Source: Acidobacteriota bacterium (GTDB taxonomy: Bacteria > Acidobacteriota > Thermoanaerobaculia > Thermoanaerobaculales > Thermoanaerobaculaceae). From it: 64,000 nucleotides of DNA. The position numbers were made by a program, and so were the translations under genes. Numbering within the stretch: position 1 is the first letter of the stretch; each line of letters starts with the position of its first letter. The stretch is taken from the NCBI GenBank assembly GCA_004298115.1, contig SCRJ01000140.1, positions 28,974 to 92,973 of the forward strand, in the 5' to 3' direction. The notes beneath the pieces were generated by a model. The model saw only the letters and a list, made by a program, of their open reading frames with translations. It ran no database searches and was not told where the DNA came from. Shown here one piece after another: positions 17,509 through 26,723 of this stretch.

Positions 17509-19419
17509 TCAGGCCCGTTCGACGGCCACGCTGGCCACGCTGCGCCCGCCCATCGCCGGCGCGAGCCCGTCGCGGAGCGCGAACGGCACCACGACGACGC
17601 CCGCCGCCAGATCGGCGCGCATCAGCGCCGGCGCCACCGCCTCCCCGCCCGCCGACTTGAGCCGCACCGGCCAGCCCTGGCGCACTCCGAGCCGCTCCAT
17701 CGCCTCCTTGGACAGCTCCACGAACCCACCCGGGAACAGCTTGCGCTGCGCGACGGATTCGCGGCACAGGGTCGGGGAGTAGCGCACGAGCGGATCACGT
17801 CCCCAGTCGAACACGCCGTTCCACAACGCCACGAACGGCGCAGGTTCGACCGGCTCGCACGGCGTCAGCGGACCCAGCGAACGGCGCCGGAGGCCATTGC
17901 GCTCTCCTTTCGGCGCCACCCCGACCTGGTCGAGCTCCCGCCAGCGCGGGGCGGCGTCGGGAGGCACCGCCCGGGCGATCTCCCGCCGCACCCCTTCGGC
18001 GCTTTCGTACTCCGCGGCCGGCCCGAGGCGCCCGAGCATCGCCCCGAGCACGGCCCACCCGGGCCGCGCCATCCCGGGCGGGCCGACGGCCGCGCGGACC
18101 CGCCGCAAGCGCCCGTCCAGCCCGGTGACGGTGCCGTCGTTCTCGGCGAAGCTGGCGATCGGCAGCACCACGGTGGCGAGCTCGAGCGCCCCCGTCGCGA
18201 ACGCGTCCAGCAGGACCACGCACTCCATCCGCCCGAGCGCCTCGCGCGCGAGCGCTCCGGCCGGCAACACCACGCTCGGGTCCTCCGCCACGATCACCGC
18301 GCCCCGCGCCGCGGACAGCATCGCGGTCGCGTCCAGCCCCGTCTCACGTGCGGGCGGCACGCCCCAGACGCCCTCGAGACGGCTGGCGGCCTTCTCGTCG
18401 GACAACGGCGCGAACCCCGGCAGGAAGGCCGACGACGCGCCGACCTCGCAGGCGCCCCGCAGGTTGCCGCGCGCCGGCAGCATCAGCAAGGGGCTCCCGT
18501 CCCGATCCAGGTGGCCGGTCGCCGCCGCCAACGTGGCAACGTCGCCGGCGAGCCGCCGCAGGTCGGTCGCGTCCCCCACCAGCGGGGCGACCACGATGCC
18601 GGCCCGCTGCGCCTGTGCGTACCACCCCGCGGCGCGCGCCACCGCCTTGCTCACCTCGACCCCGGCAAGGCTGCGGCGCAGCTCGTCGAAGGTTTCGCCG
18701 GCGGCGACGATCGTCGCGGTGTCGAGCCGCCCGGTGGCGAGCGCCGCCGCCGCAAGCTCGAACGTCACCGCGCGCTCGCGCCCGGGTGGGGCGGCGATCG
18801 CCAACGTCGCAAGCCTCGTCATCTGTGAGGCGACGGCGCCGATCGTCACCAGCCGGCACCCCGCCTTCCGGGCGCGGACGATCGCGCCCGCGACCTGCGG
18901 GTGGGTCACGGCCACGTCGCCCTCGACCAGGACGATCACGTCGCACCCCTCGAGGTCGGCCACCCCGCCGCTCCCCGCATGCCGCTCGGTGACGTCGTGG
19001 AGGCCGTCGAGCAGCGGCTGATAGGCCGGCGACAGGCACGTGCCGACGTGCGGGGTCTGCAGCGCTCCTCGCGCCATCCGCACCGCGAGGTAGTTCTCCT
19101 CGTTGGTGGCGCGCGCGGATCCCAGCACGCCGATCGTCCGTCCGGCGCGCCGCATTGCGGCGAGGCTCCCGGCGGCCGCGTCGAGCGCCGTCTCCCAGGA
19201 GACGGGACGCATCCGTCCGTCGTGGCGCAGCAACGGCTCGGTGAGGCGTTCGCCCCACGCCGGCGCTTCGTGGCTCGCCCAACCGCGGGCGCACAGCCTC
19301 CCCCGCGACACCGGGTCGCTCGCGCTGGGGATGACGCCTTCCGTCCTTCCCTCTCTGGCAAGCAAGTAGAAACCGCAACCGCAGGGGCAAAACGGGCAGG
19401 TGGTGAGGACAGGGTCCAC
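17509..19419 (-). CDS. Formate-dehydrogenase-like molybdopterin-fold subunit lacking the Mo ligand
   Basis: A 636-residue protein from GTG 19419, with GGAGG eight bases upstream, and the first gene of the hydrogenase operon. The N-terminal Fe-S site is Cys8-x2-Cys11-x3-Cys15-x27-Cys43. Residues 100-117 (GSARATNEENYLAVRMAR) match FdhF closely. In an ungapped alignment to E. coli FdhF, recalled from memory, the Sec140-His141 pair falls on Ala132-Tyr133 (codons GCC TAT at 19026-19021). The catalytic Arg (Arg333 in FdhF) appears kept in PARGNLRGACEVG, with two residues missing beside it. The Lys that links cluster and cofactor is Arg45. It may be a degenerate, NuoG-like relay or use another substrate. 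Confidence 0.82.
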   Translation of the reverse strand: MDPVLTTCPFCPCGCGFYLLAREGRTEGVIPSASDPVSRGRLCARGWASHEAPAWGERLTEPLLRHDGRMRPVSWETALDAAAGSLAAMRRAGRTIGVLGSARATNEENYLAVRMARGALQTPHVGTCLSPAYQPLLDGLHDVTERHAGSGGVADLEGCDVIVLVEGDVAVTHPQVAGAIVRARKAGCRLVTIGAVASQMTRLATLAIAAPPGRERAVTFELAAAALATGRLDTATIVAAGETFDELRRSLAGVEVSKAVARAAGWYAQAQRAGIVVAPLVGDATDLRRLAGDVATLAAATGHLDRDGSPLLMLPARGNLRGACEVGASSAFLPGFAPLSDEKAASRLEGVWGVPPARETGLDATAMLSAARGAVIVAEDPSVVLPAGALAREALGRMECVVLLDAFATGALELATVVLPIASFAENDGTVTGLDGRLRRVRAAVGPPGMARPGWAVLGAMLGRLGPAAEYESAEGVRREIARAVPPDAAPRWRELDQVGVAPKGERNGLRRRSLGPLTPCEPVEPAPFVALWNGVFDWGRDPLVRYSPTLCRESVAQRKLFPGGFVELSKEAMERLGVRQGWPVRLKSAGGEAVAPALMRADLAAGVVVVPFALRDGLAPAMGGRSVASVAVERA

Positions 19420-19633
19420 TGCCTTCCCCTCCCGGCCGGTCACCCGCCGGCGGCCGCGGATCGCGTGCGCCCGGCGCACGCCCGCTCCCGGCGTTCCCGT
19501 GACCTCGTTCCTTGCGACAAGGCCCGGAGGCTACAGCCGGCGCGAGTCAGGGGTCCGCGGGCGCCCCAAACGGCCGGGGACCGTCATTCGCGGGCTTCGC
19601 GCCGCCTGCCTCTCATGTGAAAGTCCTAACAAT

Positions 19634-19662
19634 AACGTAACCGCATCCCCCGCCACTGTCAA
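19634..19662 (-). promoter_or_regulatory. Candidate promoter of the hydrogenase operon
   Basis: On the minus strand a perfect -35 hexamer TTGACA (19662-19657) is followed after 17 bp by TACGTT (19639-19634), a weak -10. It is the best sigma70-like match seen in the 325-bp gap between the DinB-like gene and the operon start. It would give an untranslated leader of about 200 nt. I see no clear factor-binding palindrome or -24/-12 element here. Confidence 0.4.
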
Positions 19663-19744
19663 GTCCACGGGACCGCGATCCGATCGGCCTCGGAGCCCGG
19701 AATGAATCGACCGGGCAAGGGCCGGTCGCCGGGATCCCGGCGCT

Positions 19745-20278
19745 TCATCCGCGCGGCGGCACGCCGTACTTCTCGCTTAGGATGGCGACGTGGTGCTCCA
19801 CGTGGCCGGCCATCACGAACGCGATCGCCCGCACCGAGATCTCCTTCCCGCTCGCGACCCCCCTTCGCTGCCAGGCCGCCGCGGGCAGGTGCCGCAGCAA
19901 GTGCAGGGTGGCCGCGCGGACGGCCGCGAACTCGTCGAGGAGTTCGGCCAGGGCGACGCCGTCGTGACCCGCGAGGCGGGCGAACTCGTTCTCGTCGAAC
20001 GGGGGCAGCGCCGCCTTCTCGCCGCGTGCGAACGAGAGCGCGCGGTAGCCGAACACCCGCTCGGCGTCGGCGCAGTGTCCGACCACCTCGCGAACGCTCC
20101 ACTTCCCGGCCGCGTAGCGGAAACCGGCGCCCGCCTCCGACAGACCGCGCAGCATCCGGCCCGCCGTCGTCGCCTGCTCCTCCAGCGCCGCAACCGGGTC
20201 CTCCCCGGGCACCAGCGCGACGTAGCGCTCGAAGTAAAGCGCGTACTCTCCGGCCTCGGGCCTCCCCACTGTTGGCAT
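19745..20278 (-). CDS. DinB-like four-helix metalloprotein
   Basis: A 177-residue helical protein. It has the DinB/YfiT-type pattern: GKWSVREVVGHCADAERVFGYRAL in the first half, with the first metal His, and MAGHVEHHVAIL near the end, with the remaining histidines. Such proteins bind Zn, Ni or Fe; known relatives are thiol S-transferases, including bacillithiol transferases, or have unknown function. The ATG at 20278 follows a GGAGG-containing stretch. It lies alone upstream of the hydrogenase promoter region, and nothing ties it to hydrogenase function. Confidence 0.82.
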   Translation of the reverse strand: MPTVGRPEAGEYALYFERYVALVPGEDPVAALEEQATTAGRMLRGLSEAGAGFRYAAGKWSVREVVGHCADAERVFGYRALSFARGEKAALPPFDENEFARLAGHDGVALAELLDEFAAVRAATLHLLRHLPAAAWQRRGVASGKEISVRAIAFVMAGHVEHHVAILSEKYGVPPRG

Positions 20279-20341
20279 GGCGCACCTCCTCCCGTCCCAG
20301 CGTACCAGTGCAGCCGCCGCCGGGCCGTCGGCCCATCATGA

Positions 20342-20370
20342 GAAAAGGGGCGGAGAGAACCTCCGCCCCT
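20342..20370 (-). terminator. Rho-independent terminator of the cDPGS-family gene
   Basis: A perfect 10-bp stem (AGGGGCGGAG 20346-20355 with CTCCGCCCCT 20361-20370) and a 5-nt loop. Read on the minus strand it ends in TTTTC. It lies 37 bp beyond the stop of the GTPase gene, in the right orientation. Confidence 0.85.
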
Positions 20371-20372
20371 TC

Positions 20373-20393
20373 GGACCACCGACCACGGACCAC
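20373..20393. repeat. Heptamer repeat, three GGACCAC-like units
   Basis: Three tandem 7-bp units, GGACCAC CGACCAC GGACCAC, between the GTPase stop and its terminator. Bases 20381-20397 are a perfect 17-bp inverted copy of 21833-21849 on the other side of the gene and its leader. Function unknown. Confidence 0.7.
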
Positions 20394-20406
20394 TGACGAC
20401 GGCTCT

Positions 20407-21723
20407 CTACTTCACCACCTTGCGGACCATCCCCTCGATGACGTCCGGCTCGATCTCCTCGAGCTCGTACGTGACCTCGGCGATCGGCTTGTTGGTCTTG
20501 AGGATGCGGGTGAGGTCGATCGGCGTGCCCTCGACCACGACATCGCAGGGAGTCGCGTTGATCGTCGCCTCGAGGTCCGCGATCTGCCCGTCGGAGTACC
20601 CCATCGCCGGCAGGATGGCTCCGGAGTTCGGATACTTCTTGTAGGTCGCGGCGATCGTGCCGACGGCGTACGGCTTGGCGTCCACGATCTCGGAGGCGCC
20701 CGCGCTCTTGGCCGCGAACCACCCCGCGCCGTAGGTCATCCCGCCGTGCGTGAGCGTCGGGCCGTCCTCGACCACCAGCGCGCGCTTGCCCTTGATCAGC
20801 TCGGGCTTGTCCACGGTGATCTTCGAGGCGCACTTGATCGTGCGCGCGCCGGGGTTGAACTTCTTGCAGTTCTCCAGCACCTCTTCGACCTTGACGGGGT
20901 CGGCCGTCTGCACCTTGTTGATGATCAGCAGGTCGGCCATCAGGAAGTTGGACTCGCCCGGGTAGTACGTCAGCTCGTGCCCGGGACGGTGCGGGTCCAC
21001 GAGCGTGACCATGAGGTCCGGCTTGTAGAACGGCGTGTCGTTGTTGCCGCCGTCCCAGAGGATCACGTCGGCTTCCTTCTCCGCCTCGCGCAGGATCATC
21101 TCGTAGTCGACGCCGGCGTAGACGATGAAGCCGTTGTCGATGTGCGGCTCGTACTCCTCGCGCTCCTCGATCGTGCACTCGTGCTTGTCGAGGTCGGCGT
21201 ACGTCTCGAACCTCTGGCACGCCTGCTTCGCCAGGTCCCCGTACGGCATCGGGTGGCGGATCGCGACCACCTTCTTCCCCATCGCCTTGAGGATGTGCGA
21301 CACGTAGCGGGTGGTCTGCGACTTGCCGACGCCGGTGCGCACGGCACAGATCGCGATCACGGGCTTGGTCGATGCGATCATCGTCCGCTGCACCGAACAG
21401 ACGCCGAAGTTCGCGCCCCAGGCGATGACGTGGCTGCCCTTGTCCATCACGTACTGGTGCGGCACGTCGGAATAGGAGAACCACACGTCGTCGATCGCGT
21501 TCTCCTTGACCAGCTTCTCGAGATCGCTCTCCGGAAAGATCGGAATCCCCTTCGGGTACAGCTTGCCCGCAAGCGACGGCGGGTACACCCGACCCTCGAT
21601 GTCGGGGATTTGGGTGGCGGTGAACGCCACCACTTCCACCTCCGGGTTGTTCCGGAAGAGGCAGTTGAAGTTGTGGAAGTCCCGTCCCGCGGCTCCCATG
21701 ATCACGACCTTACGCTTCGCCAT
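20407..21723 (-). CDS. Cyclic 2,3-diphosphoglycerate synthetase-family P-loop GTPase
   Basis: A 438-residue protein from ATG 21723, preceded by AGGAGGTG. The N-terminal domain opens with KVVIMGAAGRDFHNFN, a nucleotide-binding-like fold. The central P-loop is AVRTGVGKSQTTRY, followed by ILWDGGNNDTPF and LLIINKVQTAD, a G4-like NKxx motif. The family is named for the archaeal enzyme that makes cyclic 2,3-diphosphoglycerate, an osmolyte and thermoprotectant. Bacterial members are widespread and their true reaction is mostly unproven. It has its own terminator and a highly structured leader, so it is probably a single-gene unit, separate from guaA upstream. Confidence 0.8.
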   Translation of the reverse strand: MAKRKVVIMGAAGRDFHNFNCLFRNNPEVEVVAFTATQIPDIEGRVYPPSLAGKLYPKGIPIFPESDLEKLVKENAIDDVWFSYSDVPHQYVMDKGSHVIAWGANFGVCSVQRTMIASTKPVIAICAVRTGVGKSQTTRYVSHILKAMGKKVVAIRHPMPYGDLAKQACQRFETYADLDKHECTIEEREEYEPHIDNGFIVYAGVDYEMILREAEKEADVILWDGGNNDTPFYKPDLMVTLVDPHRPGHELTYYPGESNFLMADLLIINKVQTADPVKVEEVLENCKKFNPGARTIKCASKITVDKPELIKGKRALVVEDGPTLTHGGMTYGAGWFAAKSAGASEIVDAKPYAVGTIAATYKKYPNSGAILPAMGYSDGQIADLEATINATPCDVVVEGTPIDLTRILKTNKPIAEVTYELEEIEPDVIEGMVRKVVK

Positions 21724-21726
21724 ATC

Positions 21727-21813
21727 CACCTCCTGTAGGTGCCGGCGTCTCCAGAACGCCGGGGCTCGGCATGGCGTACCGAGCTGCTCCGCCGGGTAAG
21801 GCTGAACCGGCGG
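21727..21813 (-). promoter_or_regulatory. Structured 5' leader with four adjacent hairpins
   Basis: Directly upstream of the GTPase ATG the transcript can form four perfect stems: 21789-21813 (7 bp, CCGCCGG/CCGGCGG), 21764-21784 (6 bp, GCTCGG/CCGAGC), 21742-21762 (7 bp, CCGGCGT/ACGCCGG) and 21727-21741 (5 bp, CACCT/AGGTG). The last one pairs the ribosome-binding site AGGAGGTG. This looks like a translation-control leader. I do not recognise a known riboswitch, and GC-rich DNA forms stems easily. Confidence 0.45.
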
Positions 21814-21836
21814 CTTAACTCCGTTATCCTTGGTCA

Positions 21837-21850
21837 GTGGTCCGTGGTCC
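21837..21850. repeat. Heptamer repeat, two GTGGTCC units
   Basis: Two tandem GTGGTCC units upstream of the GTPase leader. The containing stretch 21833-21849 is the perfect inverse complement of 20381-20397 (17 bp). Confidence 0.65.
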
Positions 21851-21902
21851 GACACCGACGACCCGCCCGCGGGAGACACTCCCCGCTCGTTGAGCGGACA
21901 AC

Positions 21903-21923
21903 GGTCCACGGTCCACGGTCCAC
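21903..21923. repeat. Heptamer repeat, three GGTCCAC units
   Basis: Three exact tandem GGTCCAC units, just downstream of the guaA stop. The unit differs by one base from the inverse of GTGGTCC found 53 bp away, so the arrays look related. Confidence 0.7.
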
Positions 21924-21930
21924 GACTGCA

Positions 21931-23463
<1,533 letters not shown>

Positions 23464-23549
23464 AGGCGGGCTGCAGCACAGCCCGCGGCATGCTACCAGT
23501 CCGACCCGAGCGCGGCAACCACACCCGTCGGCGCCGGCCGCGCCGTCGT

Positions 23550-23578
23550 TTGCCTCCCGGCCGGTCCGGCCTTACCAT
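23550..23578 (+). promoter_or_regulatory. Promoter of the outer membrane protein gene
   Basis: TTGCCT (23550-23555), a 17-bp spacer, then TACCAT (23573-23578). The start would lie about 35-40 nt ahead of the GTG. It sits in the 158-bp divergent gap with guaA. Confidence 0.5.
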
Positions 23579-23621
23579 ATCGTCAGTGACCGTCGCGCGA
23601 ATCTCAAGATGGAGGTGGATC

Positions 23622-24392
23622 GTGGCCGTTCGTCCCCGTCCGGCGAAGTCCGTCGCCGCCACCCAACGTTGCGTCTGGGCGCTCCTCCTCGGCGCCGCCG
23701 CGGCCGCCGCCGTTCCCGCGCGCGCCGCCGATGACGCGAACCCGTTCTATTTCACGGTGTACGTGCAGGACGCCTGGCCGAAGCAGAGCGTCACCAACGC
23801 CCAGATCCAGCAGATCAACGCGATGTTCGGCACGCGCTTCGACGACTGGAGCGACGTCGCCAACCTCAGTGTGGGCGCGCAGCTGTTCAAGCGGGTCTCG
23901 CCCCGCTGGAAGCTCGGCCTGCAGGTGGACTACAGCCAGGGGTCCATCAAGGGGAGCGCCACGGTCGCGACCGAGGCGGGCCCGGCGCGCCTGGCGTTCG
24001 AGCAGCGGTACAGCGCGTACGCGGACCTCTACCTCGTCGCTCACTACCTCCCCTGTCCGGCGTGCACGCGCGTGGTCCCGTTCCTGTACGGCGGCGGCGG
24101 CGTCGGCTACGAGAAGGACCGGACCACCCTGAGGCTCGCCAACGACTACGTCGACCAGGACCTGCTCGTCGACAACGACGGCTGGTTCCCGACGTTCTCC
24201 GCCGGTCTCGGGGCCGACGTGCCGCTCTCCCGCACGGGCCCGTGGTACGTCGAGGTCGGCGCGGCGTACGTCTGGGCGAGGATGACGCACACCGTCCCCG
24301 CCAGCGGCGCGCTCGCTCCGGCGCCGCGGGTGACCGCCGACGCCGACTTCACCGGGCCAAACGTCTGGATCGGCCTGGGGACGAGGTTTTGA
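23622..24392 (+). CDS. Outer membrane beta-barrel protein
   Basis: A 256-residue secreted protein. I chose GTG 23622, which has GGAGG six to seven bases upstream and gives a normal signal peptide: a basic start, then CVWALLLGAAAAAAVPARA with a likely cut after ARA. The mature part alternates polar and hydrophobic residues in barrel strands (SVGAQLFKRVSPRWKLGLQVDYSQG, FSAGLGADVPLSRTGPWYVEVGAAYVW) and ends in Phe (GLGTRF), the outer-membrane insertion signal. It resembles OmpW/OmpA-barrel-like proteins of unknown function. A longer frame exists upstream but lacks a sensible signal sequence. Confidence 0.8.
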   Translation: MAVRPRPAKSVAATQRCVWALLLGAAAAAAVPARAADDANPFYFTVYVQDAWPKQSVTNAQIQQINAMFGTRFDDWSDVANLSVGAQLFKRVSPRWKLGLQVDYSQGSIKGSATVATEAGPARLAFEQRYSAYADLYLVAHYLPCPACTRVVPFLYGGGGVGYEKDRTTLRLANDYVDQDLLVDNDGWFPTFSAGLGADVPLSRTGPWYVEVGAAYVWARMTHTVPASGALAPAPRVTADADFTGPNVWIGLGTRF

Positions 24393-24410
24393 AGGCCCGC
24401 CTCGCGCCGC

Positions 24411-25580
24411 CTACAGGTCCCGCAACGCCGACGCGACGGGCCGGCGCACCGCGCGAATGGCGGGCGGGACGCCGCCGACGAGGCCCATGACGAGGGCGAA
24501 CACGATCCCGTCGGCGAGCAGCGCCGGCGTGACCCGGAATGCGAAAGCCAGGTGCGAGAACGTCTGCCAGTTCATCGTGCCGGTCGTGAGCCCGTTGACC
24601 GGGAGCACCGCGATGCACCCGACCACTCCGCCCACGAGCGCGATGAACAGCGACTCGAAGAGGAACGAGAGCACCACCGCCGCGCGGCCGAAGCCGAGGG
24701 CGCGCATCGTCGCGATCTCGCGGGAGCGCTCAGCCACCGCCGAGTACATCGTGTTGAGCGCGCCGAACACGGCGCCGACCCCCATCACGAAGGCCACCAG
24801 GAAGCCCAGCACCCGGATGAGCCGCGTCAGGGCCCGGGACTGGCGCTCGTAGTACGAGGTCTCGCGTTCGACCTGCACCGACAGCCGCGGGTCGGCCGTG
24901 AGCGCGTCCTTGAACGCCGCAAACGCCGCCGGCGAGGTCAGGCGCGCCGTCGCCGACTGGAACACGTTGCCGGGCCGCTTGTACACCTGGTTGAGGACAT
25001 TGGCGTCGCACCAGACCTCGGAGTCGAAGGCGCTGCCGCCGGCGTCGAAGGCCCCGACGACGGTCCACGTCCCGCCGCCGAATCGGACCGTCGAGCCGAG
25101 GTCGAAGCCGGCGTAGGTGTCGATCGCGTTGCGCCCGACCACGAGTTCGGCGAGGCCGGGCTCGAAGAACCTGCCCCGGACGATCTTGACGTTGTCGCGG
25201 ACCTGCAGCGCCCTCGCCGAGACGCCCCGCACCTGCGCGTTGGCGACGGTCCCGCTCGACTTGAGCCGGAAGCCGGCGATGACGACGACCTCCCCGGACA
25301 CGAGCGGCCCGCGCGCGTCGCGGGCCACGCCCGGCGCGTCCTCGACGACGCGGAGCTCATCGAGCGTGACCGCGCTGACCATCTCCGAATCGGCGCCCGC
25401 CCGCCGCACGATCGCGTTGCGCGGCGAGCCCGAGGCGACCAGGGTGGCCTGAAAGCCGTGCGCCATCGCCAGCATCGCCACGAACACGCCGACCGTGCCG
25501 GCGATGCCGAGCACCGCCACCACCGCCGACGTCCAGCGCTGCAAGACGCTGCGGACGTTGTAGGCGAAAGGGATCGCCAT
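24411..25580 (-). CDS. ABC transporter permease, MacB/FtsX type (second)
   Basis: A 389-residue permease. One N-terminal helix (SAVVAVLGIAGTVGVFVAMLAMAHG) is followed by a periplasmic MacB-PCD-like domain of about 200 residues, then three helices (LIRVLGFLVAFVMGVGAVFGALNTMYSA, VVLSFLFESLFIALVGGVVGCI, LLADGIVFALVMGLVGGVP). The cytoplasmic coupling loop is AERSREIATMRALGFGRAAV, the FtsX-family hallmark. It pairs with the next permease and the ATPase to form a mechanotransmission-type exporter. The genes are 3 bp apart. Confidence 0.88.
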   Translation of the reverse strand: MAIPFAYNVRSVLQRWTSAVVAVLGIAGTVGVFVAMLAMAHGFQATLVASGSPRNAIVRRAGADSEMVSAVTLDELRVVEDAPGVARDARGPLVSGEVVVIAGFRLKSSGTVANAQVRGVSARALQVRDNVKIVRGRFFEPGLAELVVGRNAIDTYAGFDLGSTVRFGGGTWTVVGAFDAGGSAFDSEVWCDANVLNQVYKRPGNVFQSATARLTSPAAFAAFKDALTADPRLSVQVERETSYYERQSRALTRLIRVLGFLVAFVMGVGAVFGALNTMYSAVAERSREIATMRALGFGRAAVVLSFLFESLFIALVGGVVGCIAVLPVNGLTTGTMNWQTFSHLAFAFRVTPALLADGIVFALVMGLVGGVPPAIRAVRRPVASALRDL

Positions 25581-25583
25581 CGC

Positions 25584-26723
25584 TCATACCCTCCGCAGCG
25601 CGTCCACGACCCCGAGCCGCATCGCCGAGATCGCCGGCAGCGCGCCTGCGGCGGCGCCGACGAGGAGGGCCAGGCCGAACCCGAGCCCGATCGAGCTCCA
25701 CGGCAGGTAGAACGAGGCGAGCATGCCGCGGGTCGGGTCGCCGCCGAGGGTGAACAGCTTGGCGAGCGCCAGACCCAGCGCCCCACCCTGTCCGGCGATG
25801 AGGACCGACTCGCCGAGAACCAGACCGAGGACGCCCAGGTCCGAAAACCCCACGGTCTTGAGCACCGCGAGCTCACCGGTCCGCTCGCGAACGGCGATCG
25901 CCATCGTGTTCCCGGTGACCAGCAGGAGCGTGAAGAACACCACCGCGCCGATCGTCATGACGAGAAGCCCGATGTTCCCCATCTGCTTCGCGAACGACGC
26001 CGCGAACGCCTTCTCGGTCTGCGTCAACGTCTCGTACGGAGAGTTTGCGAAACCGTCGTCGATCGCCGCCGCCACCCGCACCGCGTCGTCGGGGTTCGCG
26101 AGCTTGACGACGTACCAGCCGACCGTGCCCTTGCCGAACTGGCGCTGCTCCTCGAGGTAGTCGTAGCGAAACAGCATCTGGGACGTGTCCACGTCCGGCC
26201 GTTTGCCATCGTAGATGCCGTCGAGGTTGAACTCCCACGCCCCCGTGAAGATCGCGCCGCGCAACGGGATGCGGTCCCCGACTTTCCACCCGAAGCGCTT
26301 CGCCAGGGAGCGCCCAACGAGGCACCCCTGCCGGTCGCGCAGGAACTCCGCGAGCCGCTCCTTCGGAACCACGTACTCCGAGTACACGTCGAACCACGTG
26401 TCCTTGTCCACCGCGAACTGCGGGAAGAAGTTGCGCTCGTCCTGGTAGACGCCGCCGAACCAGGTCGCGAACGTCACCGCGGCCACGCCCGGCACCCCCA
26501 GGAGCCGGTCGCGGTACGAGAACGGCAGCGGCATGATCAGCGACGTCTTGTTGATCACCGTGAGCCGGTCGGCCCCGGCGACGTCCGTCCCGCCGGAAAA
26601 CGCGCCGCGGATCGGGACGAGGACGCCGAAGAGGAAGAGCGCCACCGCGAACGACCCCACCGTCAGCGTCGTGCGCAGCTTCTTCCGCGCCAGGTTCGCC
26701 CACACCAGCCCGACGAACCTCAT
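25584..26723 (-). CDS. ABC transporter permease, MacB/FtsX type (first)
   Basis: A 379-residue permease with the same layout: an N-terminal helix (LRTTLTVGSFAVALFLFGVLVPI), a periplasmic domain, and three C-terminal helices. The coupling loop reads RERTGELAVLKTVGFSDLGV. It is distinct in sequence from its neighbour, so the transporter is probably a heterodimer, as in LolCE-like systems. The start overlaps the ATPase stop by 4 bp. Confidence 0.88.
   Translation of the reverse strand: MRFVGLVWANLARKKLRTTLTVGSFAVALFLFGVLVPIRGAFSGGTDVAGADRLTVINKTSLIMPLPFSYRDRLLGVPGVAAVTFATWFGGVYQDERNFFPQFAVDKDTWFDVYSEYVVPKERLAEFLRDRQGCLVGRSLAKRFGWKVGDRIPLRGAIFTGAWEFNLDGIYDGKRPDVDTSQMLFRYDYLEEQRQFGKGTVGWYVVKLANPDDAVRVAAAIDDGFANSPYETLTQTEKAFAASFAKQMGNIGLLVMTIGAVVFFTLLLVTGNTMAIAVRERTGELAVLKTVGFSDLGVLGLVLGESVLIAGQGGALGLALAKLFTLGGDPTRGMLASFYLPWSSIGLGFGLALLVGAAAGALPAISAMRLGVVDALRRV

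Noticed and set aside
19021..19026. Possible selenocysteine (in-frame UGA) in the FdhF-like gene
   Set aside because: The codons aligned to Sec-His are GCC and TAT, so no UGA is present, and no SECIS-like hairpin is needed.
5801..19419. Complex I (nuo) operon
   Set aside because: The large subunit keeps both CxxC pairs for Ni, there is a HycI-type protease, and nuoE/F/A/J homologues are absent, so it is a hydrogenase.
21724..21930. A known riboswitch (purine, ZTP or guanidine type) between guaA and the GTPase gene
   Set aside because: Hairpins are present, but I could not match conserved loop sequences of any class I know, so only a structured leader is claimed.
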